From NCBI RefSeq assembly GCF_947259025.1, contig NZ_CAMYKO010000007.1, positions 131,445-195,444 of the forward strand: DNA of 64,000 bases. Reading direction: 5' to 3'. Both the position numbers and the translations under genes were made by a program. This document shows, in pieces, positions 15,814-24,520 of this stretch (the stretch's first letter is position 1; every line of letters starts with the position of its first letter). Origin of the DNA: an uncultured Methylophaga sp. GTDB taxonomy: Bacteria > Pseudomonadota > Gammaproteobacteria > Nitrosococcales > Methylophagaceae. The notes under the pieces were generated by a model. It searched no databases. It was not told the DNA's origin and saw nothing but the letters and a program-made list of their open reading frames with translations.

Positions 15814-16223
15814 TGGCTGAAATGACAATCAAGCTGCAGCACCCGGTCAAGGTCGGTGATATGACCTATGAAACGGTCACCATCCGTGAATTGACGCCAG
15901 GTGATCTGATTGAAGCCGGCCTGGAAGCTGAGCGCCCTGTCCTAACCGAGCAGGGCTATGAGCTGCTATCCAGTCCGACCCTGATGGGGGTCAACTGCCT
16001 GATGCGTCAGATCGTGAAACTGGATGACACCGACATCACGGTCAACCGCAAGATCCTGGATCAGTTCGATATCGACGACTACGAGCAAATGATGCAAGTC
16101 ATCAATGCGCTGGATAGTGCGCTCGAAGGTGAGCTGCAAAAACGGGGAGAGTCTGCTGCGTCAGGCGAGCAAGCTGGAGGCCCTGACGCTGATGTTCGCA
16201 AGGGTGCACCAGACACCGATTGA
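15813..16223 (+). CDS. Tail assembly chaperone, short form (Mu gp41)
   Basis: The 136-residue protein is the tail assembly chaperone that holds the tape measure before the tube forms. The N-terminal two thirds (KLQHPVKVGDMTYETVTIRE, LTPGDLIEAGLEAE) match the gp41 family; the last 30 residues are a low-complexity Gly/Ala/Asp tail typical of the unshifted form. A second frame overlaps its end and reaches the tape measure gene, so a longer form is probably made by frameshifting. Confidence 0.88.
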   Translation: MAEMTIKLQHPVKVGDMTYETVTIRELTPGDLIEAGLEAERPVLTEQGYELLSSPTLMGVNCLMRQIVKLDDTDITVNRKILDQFDIDDYEQMMQVINALDSALEGELQKRGESAASGEQAGGPDADVRKGAPDTD

Positions 16224-16275
16224 TTACTTGACCAGGAAACCACTGAGGCATTTTTTAAGGCTGTTAAATGGCTGA
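15813..16275 (+). CDS. Probable -2 frameshift product of the tail chaperone (gp41-41')
   Basis: In the +1 (equal to -2) frame the sequence is open from 16093 to a TGA at 16273-16275, eight bases inside the tape measure gene. Read through a shift at C-AAAAA-C (16137-16143), the chaperone continues as KNGESLLRQASKLEAL, then a helical stretch ending in LRLLNG. This is protein-like sequence in an overlapping frame with no start of its own. Lys-tRNA on AAA (16140-16142) can re-pair with AAA two bases back (16138-16140), and the next codons are then AAC GGG GAG. Phage Mu is the known case of a -2 shift at this gene. Confidence 0.65.
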
Positions 16276-18055
16276 ACTGAATACCAAAATCAATATTGAC
16301 GCTGGCGGCAACTTTAGCCGCCAGATGCGTCAATACGAGAAAAACTGGACGCGCTTCAGCAAAACCGGCCAGCGCCAGATGGGTGTATTACGCAGAAGCG
16401 TGGGTAGCCTTGGTAATGGCCTTGATAGATTAGGTAATCGTTATACAGCGATATTAGCGGGAGCCGGAACTGCAGCAACTTTTAAAGGTGTTTTGGATTT
16501 TGATGCTCGCTTAACCCAACTTGGTACCCAAGCAAATAAGTCCAAAGAAGAAGTAAATGAACTCCGCAAATTGCTGTTAGATACAGCCAACGATAAAAAT
16601 ATTAGATTGTCTCCAGAAGAGCTTCTGGCGGGGGTCGAAAAAACAGTTGAGAAAGTTGGTGATCTGGATCTTGTTGAAGCCAATATCCGCAATATTGGTC
16701 TGGCAATGCGGGCCTCAGGTGCTGCCGGTGAGGATATGGGGGCACTGTTAGCAGACCTGTCTGAGAAGATGGATGTTGAAGGACCGAAAGCCATCATGGA
16801 ATCTCTTGATGTTCTGGTTCGGCAGGGTGAAATGGGGGCATTTACGTTAGCAAATCTGGCCCAACATGGTGCTATGGCGACTTCAGCCTATTCTTCATTA
16901 GGCAGGACTGGGCCGGCTGCTGTCAGAGAAATGGGAACACTGTTGCAGATTGCTCAAAAGGCCACAGGTGAGCCAGCAAAAGCCGCCACAGCTTTCGAGA
17001 GGCTGTTAAGTGAAATGATCTCGAAATCTGGCGATCTCCGTAAGAATGGTATTGAAATATGGGATTTAGAGGAACAACAGCGAACGGGTAAAAAAGTTGC
17101 ACGTTCAGCTATTGATATTGTTAAAGAAATCATAGTCAAAACGAACGGAGACATAGAAAAGATACAGACCGTCTTTGGTGATGAGGCCATAAGACCACTT
17201 AAGTTCTTGGCTTCTCAGTATCAACAAACTGGTGACTTGAGCTTTATGGACAAATTCAACGAAGTCCAAGGTGACGGGTCTGAAATACTCAAAGATGCAG
17301 CGGCAAACGCGGAAACAGCTGCCGCTGCCCTGAATAGCCTCTATATCGCATACAAACGTTTTGCTGATGACAATCTGGCAGAACCGATACAGGCGCTTGC
17401 TGATGCTATTAACGGCATAGATAAAGACACACTGGACACCCTTATCAAAGGTGCAGCTGGTCTTGTTGCAGTAGGTGGCACTGCAATATTTGCCAGAAAA
17501 TTATACAAGGGTGGTCAGGGTCTATCCGACCTTATAAAAGGTAGCAAAGGCAAATCTGGCGGCACGGGCCTGGGCGGCATGATGGATGGTGTCACCCCGG
17601 TTTATGTCGTCAATATGGGTGGCGGCAAGGGTATGGGCGGCATGGGTGCCGGTAAAAAAGGCGGCTTCAAGCCCGCCCGAAAATTGGGCCGCTGGGAATC
17701 AGCACGAGCCATGAGAAACGTCAAAAACATTCCCAAGCTGGGGTTGGGAGCGACGTCCCTGGCCGGTGGTGCTGTCCTGGGTGCCGGCGCAGCGGGTTAT
17801 GGTGCTGGCACAATGATTTACGATAATGCGGTGGCCGGTACCGATGCTGCAGATGTTATCGGGCGCTCCATTGCTAAAGCCTTGGCGTTTTTTGGTAACG
17901 ATAATGCTCAAGCCGCCCTGGCTGCCGAGCAAAAAGCCCAACAACAAACACGCAGTTCATTGGAAATTGAAGTCACCGACAAGCGCGTCCAGGTTAAGTC
18001 CATCCAGAGTGATGATATGGACATCAGCGTGGATACCGGGGTGGTGATGCCATGA
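16268..18055 (+). CDS. Tail tape measure protein (Mu gp42)
   Basis: The 595-residue protein sets tail length. The N-terminal part has the TP901-type tape measure core (about residues 65-330): FDARLTQLGTQANKSKEEV, LRKLLLDTANDKNIRLSPEE, and the FTLANLAQHGAMATSAYSSLGR segment. A glycine-rich linker follows (about 430-480, GGKGMGGMGAGKKGG), then a hydrophobic segment (about 495-520) and a short C-terminal tail. It is shorter than many tape measures, suggesting a short tail. Bases about 16430-17500 are clearly richer in A and T than the flanks. Confidence 0.92.
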   Translation: MAELNTKINIDAGGNFSRQMRQYEKNWTRFSKTGQRQMGVLRRSVGSLGNGLDRLGNRYTAILAGAGTAATFKGVLDFDARLTQLGTQANKSKEEVNELRKLLLDTANDKNIRLSPEELLAGVEKTVEKVGDLDLVEANIRNIGLAMRASGAAGEDMGALLADLSEKMDVEGPKAIMESLDVLVRQGEMGAFTLANLAQHGAMATSAYSSLGRTGPAAVREMGTLLQIAQKATGEPAKAATAFERLLSEMISKSGDLRKNGIEIWDLEEQQRTGKKVARSAIDIVKEIIVKTNGDIEKIQTVFGDEAIRPLKFLASQYQQTGDLSFMDKFNEVQGDGSEILKDAAANAETAAAALNSLYIAYKRFADDNLAEPIQALADAINGIDKDTLDTLIKGAAGLVAVGGTAIFARKLYKGGQGLSDLIKGSKGKSGGTGLGGMMDGVTPVYVVNMGGGKGMGGMGAGKKGGFKPARKLGRWESARAMRNVKNIPKLGLGATSLAGGAVLGAGAAGYGAGTMIYDNAVAGTDAADVIGRSIAKALAFFGNDNAQAALAAEQKAQQQTRSSLEIEVTDKRVQVKSIQSDDMDISVDTGVVMP

Positions 18056-18204
18056 CAAATTTGACTGGATCAAATTTATTCACCACATCCCTGTGGCTCA
18101 CCTGCATAGCAGGCCCACAAAAGTGGTTCCAGTTTGCTCCATGCAAACTGGTGCACCGCGCCAGCGACCTCGTCAGAGGTAACGCACAGGGAGGTGCGTT
18201 ATGA
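18052..18204 (+). CDS. 50-residue unknown protein between tape measure and gpN
   Basis: The frame starts at ATG 18052 overlapping the tape measure stop (ATGA) and ends with TGA 18204 overlapping the gpN start (ATGA). It fills this gap exactly, and perfect overlaps at both ends are strong evidence for a real translated gene. The product has a hydrophobic middle (about residues 9-21), two cysteines, and a basic C-terminal third. No family is recognised. Confidence 0.5.
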   Translation: MTNLTGSNLFTTSLWLTCIAGPQKWFQFAPCKLVHRASDLVRGNAQGGAL

Positions 18205-19316
18205 GCTGGAGAGACCAACTACAGCCAGCCTCATTCCGTGGCGTTGAATTCAAAGTCGCTTCGCATGATATGTCCTTTGGTCGCCGCGCTCAGCTGCATG
18301 AGTTCCCGCTCCGTGATAAGCCCTATGTTGAAGATCTGGGTCGCAAGGCCCGGACCTACAATATCGAGGCCTATGTCATCGGCCCTGATTACATGGCTCA
18401 GCGTGACAAGCTCATCGAGGCGCTGGAGAAGCATGGCCCTGGCACGCTGGTGCATCGATATTATGGCCAGCTCCGTGTTCAGGTGCTGGGCGAGCCGCGT
18501 GTTCGTGAGTCCAACAGAGAAGGTGGCTGGGCACAGTTTTCGATGGTCTTTGTCGAGGCCGGTGAAGAACCACGACCGCTGGCCACCATCGACACCCGGC
18601 AGAAAGTTGCCGCCAGTTCAGATAATGCGCTGGGTATTGTTCAGCAGAACTTTGAGTCTGAGTATGCCACCGAGGGCTTGCCGGGCTGGGTGACTGATTC
18701 ATCCCGGACAGTGTTAGGCAAACTTGATCAAACACTGGCCAATGTCTCGCTTGTGACCGATGTGATTAGTGATTATGTGACACTGCCGTCGCAAATTAGC
18801 AGCCGATTAGTCAGTGCCATGTCCTCTCTCACAGGCATGACTCAGTATCGAAGCCTCTCCGGTTTCGGTGCTGATTTACTGCCGGTACCGACCACAACAC
18901 CCAGCCGGATCCAGCAGGCTAAAAATCAAGCCGCCGTCGTTAACCTGGTGCGTCGCGTTTCCCTGGTTGAAGCCACGCGCTTATCCAGTCAACAGAACTA
19001 CGATTCTCAGCAAGAGGCGATCTCGATTCGTGATGAACTGGCTGACGATCTCGATACCGAAATGTTGACTGCAGATGATGACACCTACATCGCACTGCAG
19101 AGCCTTCGCTCCGAGATGGTACGTGATCTGACTGATCGCGCTGCCAAGCTCAAACAGGTCAGAAACTACACACCCAATGCGACACTGCCGGCATTGGTCA
19201 TTGCCCACACGCTTTATCAGAACGCACTGCGTGACCAGGACATCGTGGCCAGAAACAATATCAGCCATCCCGGCTTTATTCGCGGCGGCAATGCATTGGA
19301 GGTGCTCAATGCATAA
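18201..19316 (+). CDS. Tail/DNA circularisation protein (Mu gpN)
   Basis: The 371-residue product carries the DNA circularisation N-terminal domain of Mu gpN: SWRDQLQPASFRGVEFKVAS, GRRAQLHEFPLRDKPYVEDLGR, AYVIGPDYMAQRDKLIEALE, and GTLVHRYYGQLRVQVL (residues 1-110). In the virion gpN belongs to the tail tip, at the end of the tube, and enters or guards the DNA path. The C-terminal part is helical. Ribosome site GGGAGG precedes ATG 18201. Confidence 0.9.
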   Translation: MSWRDQLQPASFRGVEFKVASHDMSFGRRAQLHEFPLRDKPYVEDLGRKARTYNIEAYVIGPDYMAQRDKLIEALEKHGPGTLVHRYYGQLRVQVLGEPRVRESNREGGWAQFSMVFVEAGEEPRPLATIDTRQKVAASSDNALGIVQQNFESEYATEGLPGWVTDSSRTVLGKLDQTLANVSLVTDVISDYVTLPSQISSRLVSAMSSLTGMTQYRSLSGFGADLLPVPTTTPSRIQQAKNQAAVVNLVRRVSLVEATRLSSQQNYDSQQEAISIRDELADDLDTEMLTADDDTYIALQSLRSEMVRDLTDRAAKLKQVRNYTPNATLPALVIAHTLYQNALRDQDIVARNNISHPGFIRGGNALEVLNA

Positions 19317-20340
19317 TGTCGCACTGAATGTATCAGGCCAAAACTGGTATGGCTGGAAAGAAGTCCGGATCCAGCGAGCCATCACCCAGATTGCCAATGA
19401 GTTTACCCTCGGACTCACTGACCGCTGGTCTGACGATGCGGCACCGAGACCTATAAAGGAAGGCGCTGCCTGTTCGGTCAGCATCGATGGCCAGACAGTC
19501 ATCACTGGCTATGTGGATGAAGCTACGACTTCCTATGATGAGCAAAGCCATGGCATCGAGGTCCAGGGCCGCGACATCACCGGTGACCTGGTTGACTGCA
19601 GCGCGCCATCATTCCAGTGGGCTGGCCGAGACTTGTTGAGAGGTGCACAGGATCTGTGCAAGCCTTTCGGCATTTCCGTTCGCGCCACTTCCGATGTCAG
19701 CAAAGCCTTCCAGCGGATGAAGTCTGATGAAGGCGAGACCGTGTTTGATGTCATCGAGTCAGCTGCGCGGATCCGGGGTGTCTTGCTGATGTCTGATGGT
19801 CAGGGTGGCCTGGTCATCGGCAGAGCCGGTCAAAAACGTCTGTCTGGCCAGCTGGAGCTGGGTGTCAATATCAAGCAGGGTTCTGGACGACGTTCACTCC
19901 GTGATCGCTTTAGCCGTTACACAGTCAAAGGCCAGGCCGGAGCGGAGAGCGCTTTCACAGAAAGCACCACTTCAGTCTCTCATACAGTGAATGATGCCGG
20001 CGTCAGCCGATATCGGCCAAAAGTGATCCTGGCTGAAGATGGTCTCGATATCGCTGGCTGTAAAGACCGTGCCGTCTGGCACCGCAATGTCGCTGCAGCT
20101 AAAAGCCAGAGCGTTAACTACACTGTTCATAGCTGGTATCTGAACGGTCAGCTGCTGGAGCCGAATGTCCTGGTACCGGTAAAAGACCACTATCTCAATA
20201 TCCAGCGTGATCTGTTGATTGTGGCCGTCACTTATATCGTCGATGACAAAGGCCTGCGAGCAGAGCTATCACTCGCGCTGCCAGAAGCCTATGCACTCCA
20301 GGAGTTACCGGAACCGGGTGATGAAGGAGGCCTGTGGTGA
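19309..20340 (+). CDS. Baseplate hub protein (Mu gpP)
   Basis: The start is placed at ATG 19309, because the frame's earlier ATGs lie inside the gpN gene; the product is then 343 residues and overlaps gpN by eight bases. It matches the gpP hub family (related to T4 gp27): ALNVSGQNWYGWKEVRIQRA, VDEATTSYDEQSHGIEVQGRD, GRDLLRGAQDLCKPFGI, and KPGF-like later blocks. The hub forms a trimer that joins tube and spike. The next gene start overlaps its end. Confidence 0.92.
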   Translation: MHNVALNVSGQNWYGWKEVRIQRAITQIANEFTLGLTDRWSDDAAPRPIKEGAACSVSIDGQTVITGYVDEATTSYDEQSHGIEVQGRDITGDLVDCSAPSFQWAGRDLLRGAQDLCKPFGISVRATSDVSKAFQRMKSDEGETVFDVIESAARIRGVLLMSDGQGGLVIGRAGQKRLSGQLELGVNIKQGSGRRSLRDRFSRYTVKGQAGAESAFTESTTSVSHTVNDAGVSRYRPKVILAEDGLDIAGCKDRAVWHRNVAAAKSQSVNYTVHSWYLNGQLLEPNVLVPVKDHYLNIQRDLLIVAVTYIVDDKGLRAELSLALPEAYALQELPEPGDEGGLW

Positions 20341-20888
20341 GAAAGCTGAATCGCGTTCTATCACCTTTGCGCCGTGGCCTGCAGCAAGTGCTCCGGGTTT
20401 GCACTTTAAATCGCGTCAATGATGCCGCTGATATTCAGATGGTTCAGGTCGAAACCTTGTCCGGTGAGGTGGTTGAAGTGCCTCGTATCCAGGACTACGG
20501 CATCACCTCGGTACCAGTGCCAGGTGCAAAAGGTGTGGTCGTGGCCATCGGCGGCAAAACCAATGGTTATGTCTGCATCAAGATGGACGACAGACGCTAT
20601 CGCCAGGTCAATCTCAAACCCGGCGAAGTCGCGCTCTATGATGACCAGGGCCAGTTCGTTCACCTGAAACAAGGTGGTCTCATGGACTTGGTGGCCAACA
20701 CCCAAATCACTGCCAAGGTGCCGGTGTTCCGTATCGAAGGCCAGCTCGATGTCACCGGCGATATTACAGACAACGTAGACACCACTGGCCAGAGCATGGC
20801 CGGCATGCGTAGCACCTTCAATGGCCATAACCATCCAGGCGATAGTGGTGGCAGCACCGGCACACCGAATCAGGAGATGGGCGGATGA
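20334..20888 (+). CDS. Baseplate spike protein, gpV family (Mu gp45)
   Basis: A 184-residue central spike. The middle (residues about 55-110) is the OB-fold region (VPRIQDYGITSVPVPGAKGVVVAIGG), followed by a beta-helix-like repeat zone (QVNLKPGEVALYDDQGQFVH) and the characteristic spike end FNGHNHPGDSGGSTG with its HNH-type metal-binding residues. Mu gp45 is the membrane-piercing spike of this type. GTG 20334 or GTG 20337 is the start; both overlap the gpP stop. The frame ends overlapping the next start. Confidence 0.92.
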   Translation: MVRKLNRVLSPLRRGLQQVLRVCTLNRVNDAADIQMVQVETLSGEVVEVPRIQDYGITSVPVPGAKGVVVAIGGKTNGYVCIKMDDRRYRQVNLKPGEVALYDDQGQFVHLKQGGLMDLVANTQITAKVPVFRIEGQLDVTGDITDNVDTTGQSMAGMRSTFNGHNHPGDSGGSTGTPNQEMGG

Positions 20889-21349
20889 CCGACTTCGTGA
20901 TGCAAATGACGACTGCGCCGGGCAAATTGCCACAGTTCGACATCGCTATCGATGCCGAGGCAATGACCCCAGAAAACAGCCTGACCACTGCAGTCACCCT
21001 GTCACTGTTTACCGATCGTCTGGCTAATTCGGATGACACTTTGCCTGATGAATCCCAAGACCGTCGCGGCTGGTGGGCTGATGCTTTGTCTGGCGAAACT
21101 CACGACAAAATCGGCTCCAGGCTCTGGCTGCTAAGCCGTGAAAAGCAAACCACCAACGTGCTGAGACGCGCTGAGGATTATGCCTATGAAGCCCTTGAAT
21201 GGCTGATTGAGGACGGCATTGCCAGCAGTATCAGCGTGACAGCAAGCAATCCCCGCCGTGGCTGGCTCAAACTCGACATCGCGATGGATAAACCTGACGG
21301 CGACAGCGTCAACTTTGATTACCTTTGGGAGGCTTTAAATGGCGTTTAA
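20885..21349 (+). CDS. Baseplate protein gp46 (gpW-like wedge)
   Basis: A 154-residue member of the phage GP46 family, the Mu counterpart of T4 gp25/P2 gpW wedge proteins. The blocks LTTAVTLSLFTDRLA, RRGWWADALSGETHDKIGSRLWLL, REKQTTNVLRRAEDYAYEALEWL are the family signature. It anchors sheath to baseplate. It overlaps gp45 by four bases and gp47 by eleven. Confidence 0.92.
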   Translation: MTDFVMQMTTAPGKLPQFDIAIDAEAMTPENSLTTAVTLSLFTDRLANSDDTLPDESQDRRGWWADALSGETHDKIGSRLWLLSREKQTTNVLRRAEDYAYEALEWLIEDGIASSISVTASNPRRGWLKLDIAMDKPDGDSVNFDYLWEALNGV

Positions 21350-22391
21350 CCGGCCTTCATTAACCGAGCTTAATGAACGAATCACCAACGATATCGACAG
21401 TCGTGCACCAGGCACCGAGCCACGCCTGCGTCGCTCACTGTTTGGCATCCTGGGCCGCATTGTGGCCGGTGTTGTTCATGGCCTTTATGGCTACCAGGAA
21501 TACAAGTCAAAACAGTACCTGCCGGATACTGCAGATGGGGAGCATTTCTCGCGCCTGGCTTCAATCTGGAAGGTGCCCAGAAAGTCTGCAGAGTTCGCCA
21601 TCGGCAATGCCGGTGTGACCGGCACCAATGGTTCAGTCATCGAGGCAGGCAGCCTATGGCAGCGAAGTGATGGCGTTGAATATTCAGTGGATGAAGAAGC
21701 CGCCATCGTTGCTGGTACCGCCACTTTGGCATTGACTGCAGTCGAGGCAGGCGCAAATCCTAATGCATCTGCCGATGTCACTTTGACAGCAGTTGAAACG
21801 ATACCGGGCGTCGATGGCCAAGCGACGGTTGATGCGGACGGCCTGACCAACGGTGCAGATATCGAACCACTGGAAGCCTGGCGTGCGAGAGTTTTAACCC
21901 GCATTCAAAGACCCCCTCATGGTGGTGCTAAACAGGACTATGAAGCCTGGGCGCTTGAAGTGGCTGGTGTCACCCGCGCCTGGGTATTTCCTAAAGAGTT
22001 AGGCGACGGCACCGTCACCGTGCGTTTTGTTCGTGATGATGACGCCAGCATTATCCCGGACGCAGCTGAAGTTCAGGCCGTCCAGGACTACATAGACACA
22101 GTGCGACCGGTAACGGCAGATCTGACAGTCGTGGCACCCACACCGGTTGAGCTGGATCTCACCATCGAGCTGACGCCCAACACCACCACGGTTCAGGCAG
22201 CGGTAGAGGCTGAAATTGAAGATCTACTGCGTCGTCAAGCCGAACCGGGTGGCACTATCCTGATAAGTCATATCCGCGAAGCTATCAGCATCGCTGCTGG
22301 CGAAACAGATCACGCGCTGGTCACGCCCGTTGCCGATATCACCCACAACACCGGTGAGATGGCAGTCATGGGGACCATCACATGGCAGTGA
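21339..22391 (+). CDS. Baseplate J-like protein (Mu gp47)
   Basis: The 350-residue protein is the main wedge protein of the baseplate. It shows the gpJ/T4 gp6-type features: RPSLTELNERITNDIDSRAPG at the start, YGYQEYKSKQYLPDTADGEHF, WKVPRK, then AGANPNASADVTLTAVETIPGV, and the RIQRPPHGGAKQDYEAWALEV motif. Length is usual. The end overlaps the next gene by ten bases. Confidence 0.94.
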   Translation: MAFNRPSLTELNERITNDIDSRAPGTEPRLRRSLFGILGRIVAGVVHGLYGYQEYKSKQYLPDTADGEHFSRLASIWKVPRKSAEFAIGNAGVTGTNGSVIEAGSLWQRSDGVEYSVDEEAAIVAGTATLALTAVEAGANPNASADVTLTAVETIPGVDGQATVDADGLTNGADIEPLEAWRARVLTRIQRPPHGGAKQDYEAWALEVAGVTRAWVFPKELGDGTVTVRFVRDDDASIIPDAAEVQAVQDYIDTVRPVTADLTVVAPTPVELDLTIELTPNTTTVQAAVEAEIEDLLRRQAEPGGTILISHIREAISIAAGETDHALVTPVADITHNTGEMAVMGTITWQ

Positions 22392-22966
22392 AAACACAGC
22401 AATATCTCAGTCTGCTGAAGTCGCTGCTGCCTCGCGGCCTCGCCTGGGTCGATGCTATCAACAATGACCTGGGCCGGCTTCTCCATGCGCTGGCCGAAGA
22501 ACTCGCCAGAGTGGATGCCAGAGAAGATGCCCTGATTGATGAGGCAGACCCTCGCACTACCTTTGAAATGCTGCCGGACTGGGAGCGAGCATTTGGTCTG
22601 CCAGACCCCTGTGTCGGCTCTGACTTAACGCTGGAACAGCGTCTGGAAACCCTCTATGCCAAGGTCACCAATACCGGTGGTCAGTCGCGACAGTTCTTTA
22701 TCGACCTGGCTGCATCACTGGGCTATGAAGTCACGATTATCGAGTTCACGCCATACAGTGTCAATGACTCTGTTGATACACCAATCTATGGCGATGATTG
22801 GTGGTTTGCCTGGCAGGTCAATGCGCCAGAAAACACGGTTGATTATTTCACGGTGAACAGCGATGTGAATACGCCACTGGCCAACTGGGGCAATGAGCGC
22901 CTGGAGTGCAGTATCAACCGACTCAAACCCGCACACACACAAGTCATCTTTGCATACGGAGGCTAA
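22382..22966 (+). CDS. Tail protein gp48, DUF2313 (YmfQ family)
   Basis: A 194-residue DUF2313 protein: YLSLLKSLLPRGLAWVDAIN at the N-terminus, LPDWERAFGLPDPCVG, and LEQRLETLYAKVTNTGGQS in the middle are diagnostic. It belongs to the baseplate periphery where the tail fibres attach, like P2 gpI. The C-terminal LERLKPAHTQVIF-type ending (CSINRLKPAHTQVIFAYGG) is intact. The fibre gene starts three bases later. Confidence 0.93.
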   Translation: MAVKTQQYLSLLKSLLPRGLAWVDAINNDLGRLLHALAEELARVDAREDALIDEADPRTTFEMLPDWERAFGLPDPCVGSDLTLEQRLETLYAKVTNTGGQSRQFFIDLAASLGYEVTIIEFTPYSVNDSVDTPIYGDDWWFAWQVNAPENTVDYFTVNSDVNTPLANWGNERLECSINRLKPAHTQVIFAYGG

Positions 22967-22969
22967 TAG

Positions 22970-23953
22970 ATGGATCCACGAAACTATAAATCTGGCGCGG
23001 CGGCTTCACCGCCAGATGCGCCTGGCAGCCCTTCCACAGGCTTTCCCACTGAAGGCAACCCCGGCTCAGGGGTTCCAGCCACTAACCCAGGCCCGTTCTG
23101 GTTCTATAAGGTCGGTGAATCCCTGCGCAAAATCATCACCACAGCAGGTCTCACTCCTGACGATGGTGACCTGAATCTGCTGCAGAAAGCTATCGTCAAG
23201 CTGGTATCAGCCACCAATCACGTTGTCCGTCTGGAAGATGTCACCTTTTCGCCAGCGGTTGCTGATGGTGATGCTGTCTACTGGGACAACAGCAATAGCC
23301 GCTATGACCGCGCCATTGCCGACGGCACCGACAAGCAAAAGATGGTCGGCTTTGCCGATGTTACCAACAGCCTGGTTGAGGCCTTTGGCCGTTCGGCCCT
23401 GTTCTCTGGCCTGACTGCTGGCACCAAGTATTACCTGTCTGGCAGCACTGCCGGTGCCATCACGGCAACAGCGCCATCAGAGAAGGTAGCCGTGGGCTTA
23501 TCAAAATCTGGGACAACTCTATTCGTTGACATAGACCCGGACGATGCAGTGCCGTCTGCAACAGAAGCAATCGAGGGAAAAGCAGAAATTGCCACCCAGT
23601 CTGAAGTTGATACAGGAACTGATGATGCTCGTTTCGTAACACCAAAAAAAATCAGATGGGGTTTTTCTGTCTCTTTGGCAGCCAATGGCTACGTTATATT
23701 TCCTAGCTGGATGTCCGGTCTTATTTTTCAATGGGGCTTGGTTTCTAAAACCAGTGGAGCCTCCGTTTCAGTGAGTTTACCCATCTCATATCCTAATGAA
23801 CATTTTTGCTGTATCCCACAACTTGCTGGCGACTATGGCTCTACCGGTCAAGAAGCTGCGGCGGCATATGACCTGACGACTTCTACATTTACTCTAAAAA
23901 GTAGCAATGGAGGCAGCGATGCTTCTTGTTATTACATCTCTATAGGTTACTGA
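22970..23953 (+). CDS. Tail fibre protein with gp53-like C-terminal domain
   Basis: The 327-residue fibre has a proline- and glycine-rich N-terminal part (about 1-50), a middle beta-rich region (SPAVADGDAVYWDNSNSRYD, then LTAGTKYYLSGSTAGAIT), a conserved linker (EGKAEIATQSEVDTGTDDARFVTPKK, about 205-230) and a C-terminal receptor-binding head. That head contains GFSVSLAANGYVIFP, FQWGLV and the ending CYYISIGY, as in gp53-like fibre tips. The head's DNA is richer in A and T than the rest, suggesting exchange of receptor-binding tips. The fibre is short for a Mu-like phage. Confidence 0.9.
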   Translation: MDPRNYKSGAAASPPDAPGSPSTGFPTEGNPGSGVPATNPGPFWFYKVGESLRKIITTAGLTPDDGDLNLLQKAIVKLVSATNHVVRLEDVTFSPAVADGDAVYWDNSNSRYDRAIADGTDKQKMVGFADVTNSLVEAFGRSALFSGLTAGTKYYLSGSTAGAITATAPSEKVAVGLSKSGTTLFVDIDPDDAVPSATEAIEGKAEIATQSEVDTGTDDARFVTPKKIRWGFSVSLAANGYVIFPSWMSGLIFQWGLVSKTSGASVSVSLPISYPNEHFCCIPQLAGDYGSTGQEAAAAYDLTTSTFTLKSSNGGSDASCYYISIGY

Positions 23954-23956
23954 GTT

Positions 23957-24520
23957 ATGTTTTATTCAAAATCAACTGGTGGATTTTATAACCACCTAAT
24001 TCATGGTGATAACATTCCTGATGATGCTGTTGAAATTTCTCATTTACAGCATAGCCTTCTCTTAAAGGGGCAATCTGAAGGCAAAATAATTTCTTTTGAT
24101 AGTGATGGCATACCATTTGTGTCTGAGCCTACTATCGATAAGTTACTGGAAAAAAAACAGGCTGAAATTCTACAGAAGTTCAAAATCGCCATGTCATCTG
24201 TGACCAGTCTCTATACGGCTGAAGAAATCGCCAGCTTCCCCACCCAGGAGCCGGAGGCATTAGCCTGGCAAGCCGATAACACTGCACCGACGCCACTGAT
24301 TGACTTCATTGTGGCAGAGCGTGCCAGCGTGGATAAACCAACACTGGTGCAGCGCATTATTGATAATGCAGCCACATACAAAACAGTGGCCGGTCCAGCC
24401 ATCGGCAAAAAGCAGGACTTTGAGGATCAGCTTTATGTTCTCAAAGCCCAGCACGAAGACCCGGAGCAGCCGGATCTCACCAAGGCTGATATTGATGCCA
24501 TCGTGGTGGATTACAGCTGA
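23957..24520 (+). CDS. Tail fibre assembly protein
   Basis: The 187-residue product begins MFYSKSTGGFYNHLIHGDNI, the N-terminal signature of fibre assembly chaperones, which help fold or trimerise the cognate tip. A GQSEGKIISFDSDGIPFV block follows. The C-terminal half (from about 75) is helical and GC-rich, with the PLIDFIVAERASVDKPTLVQ segment. The first 75 codons share the AT-rich composition of the fibre tip. It starts four bases after the fibre gene and overlaps the next start by one base. Confidence 0.85.
   Translation: MFYSKSTGGFYNHLIHGDNIPDDAVEISHLQHSLLLKGQSEGKIISFDSDGIPFVSEPTIDKLLEKKQAEILQKFKIAMSSVTSLYTAEEIASFPTQEPEALAWQADNTAPTPLIDFIVAERASVDKPTLVQRIIDNAATYKTVAGPAIGKKQDFEDQLYVLKAQHEDPEQPDLTKADIDAIVVDYS

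Noticed and set aside
22970..24520. Diversity-generating retroelement at the fibre gene
   Set aside because: No reverse transcriptase gene and no template repeat of the fibre end are present in the window.
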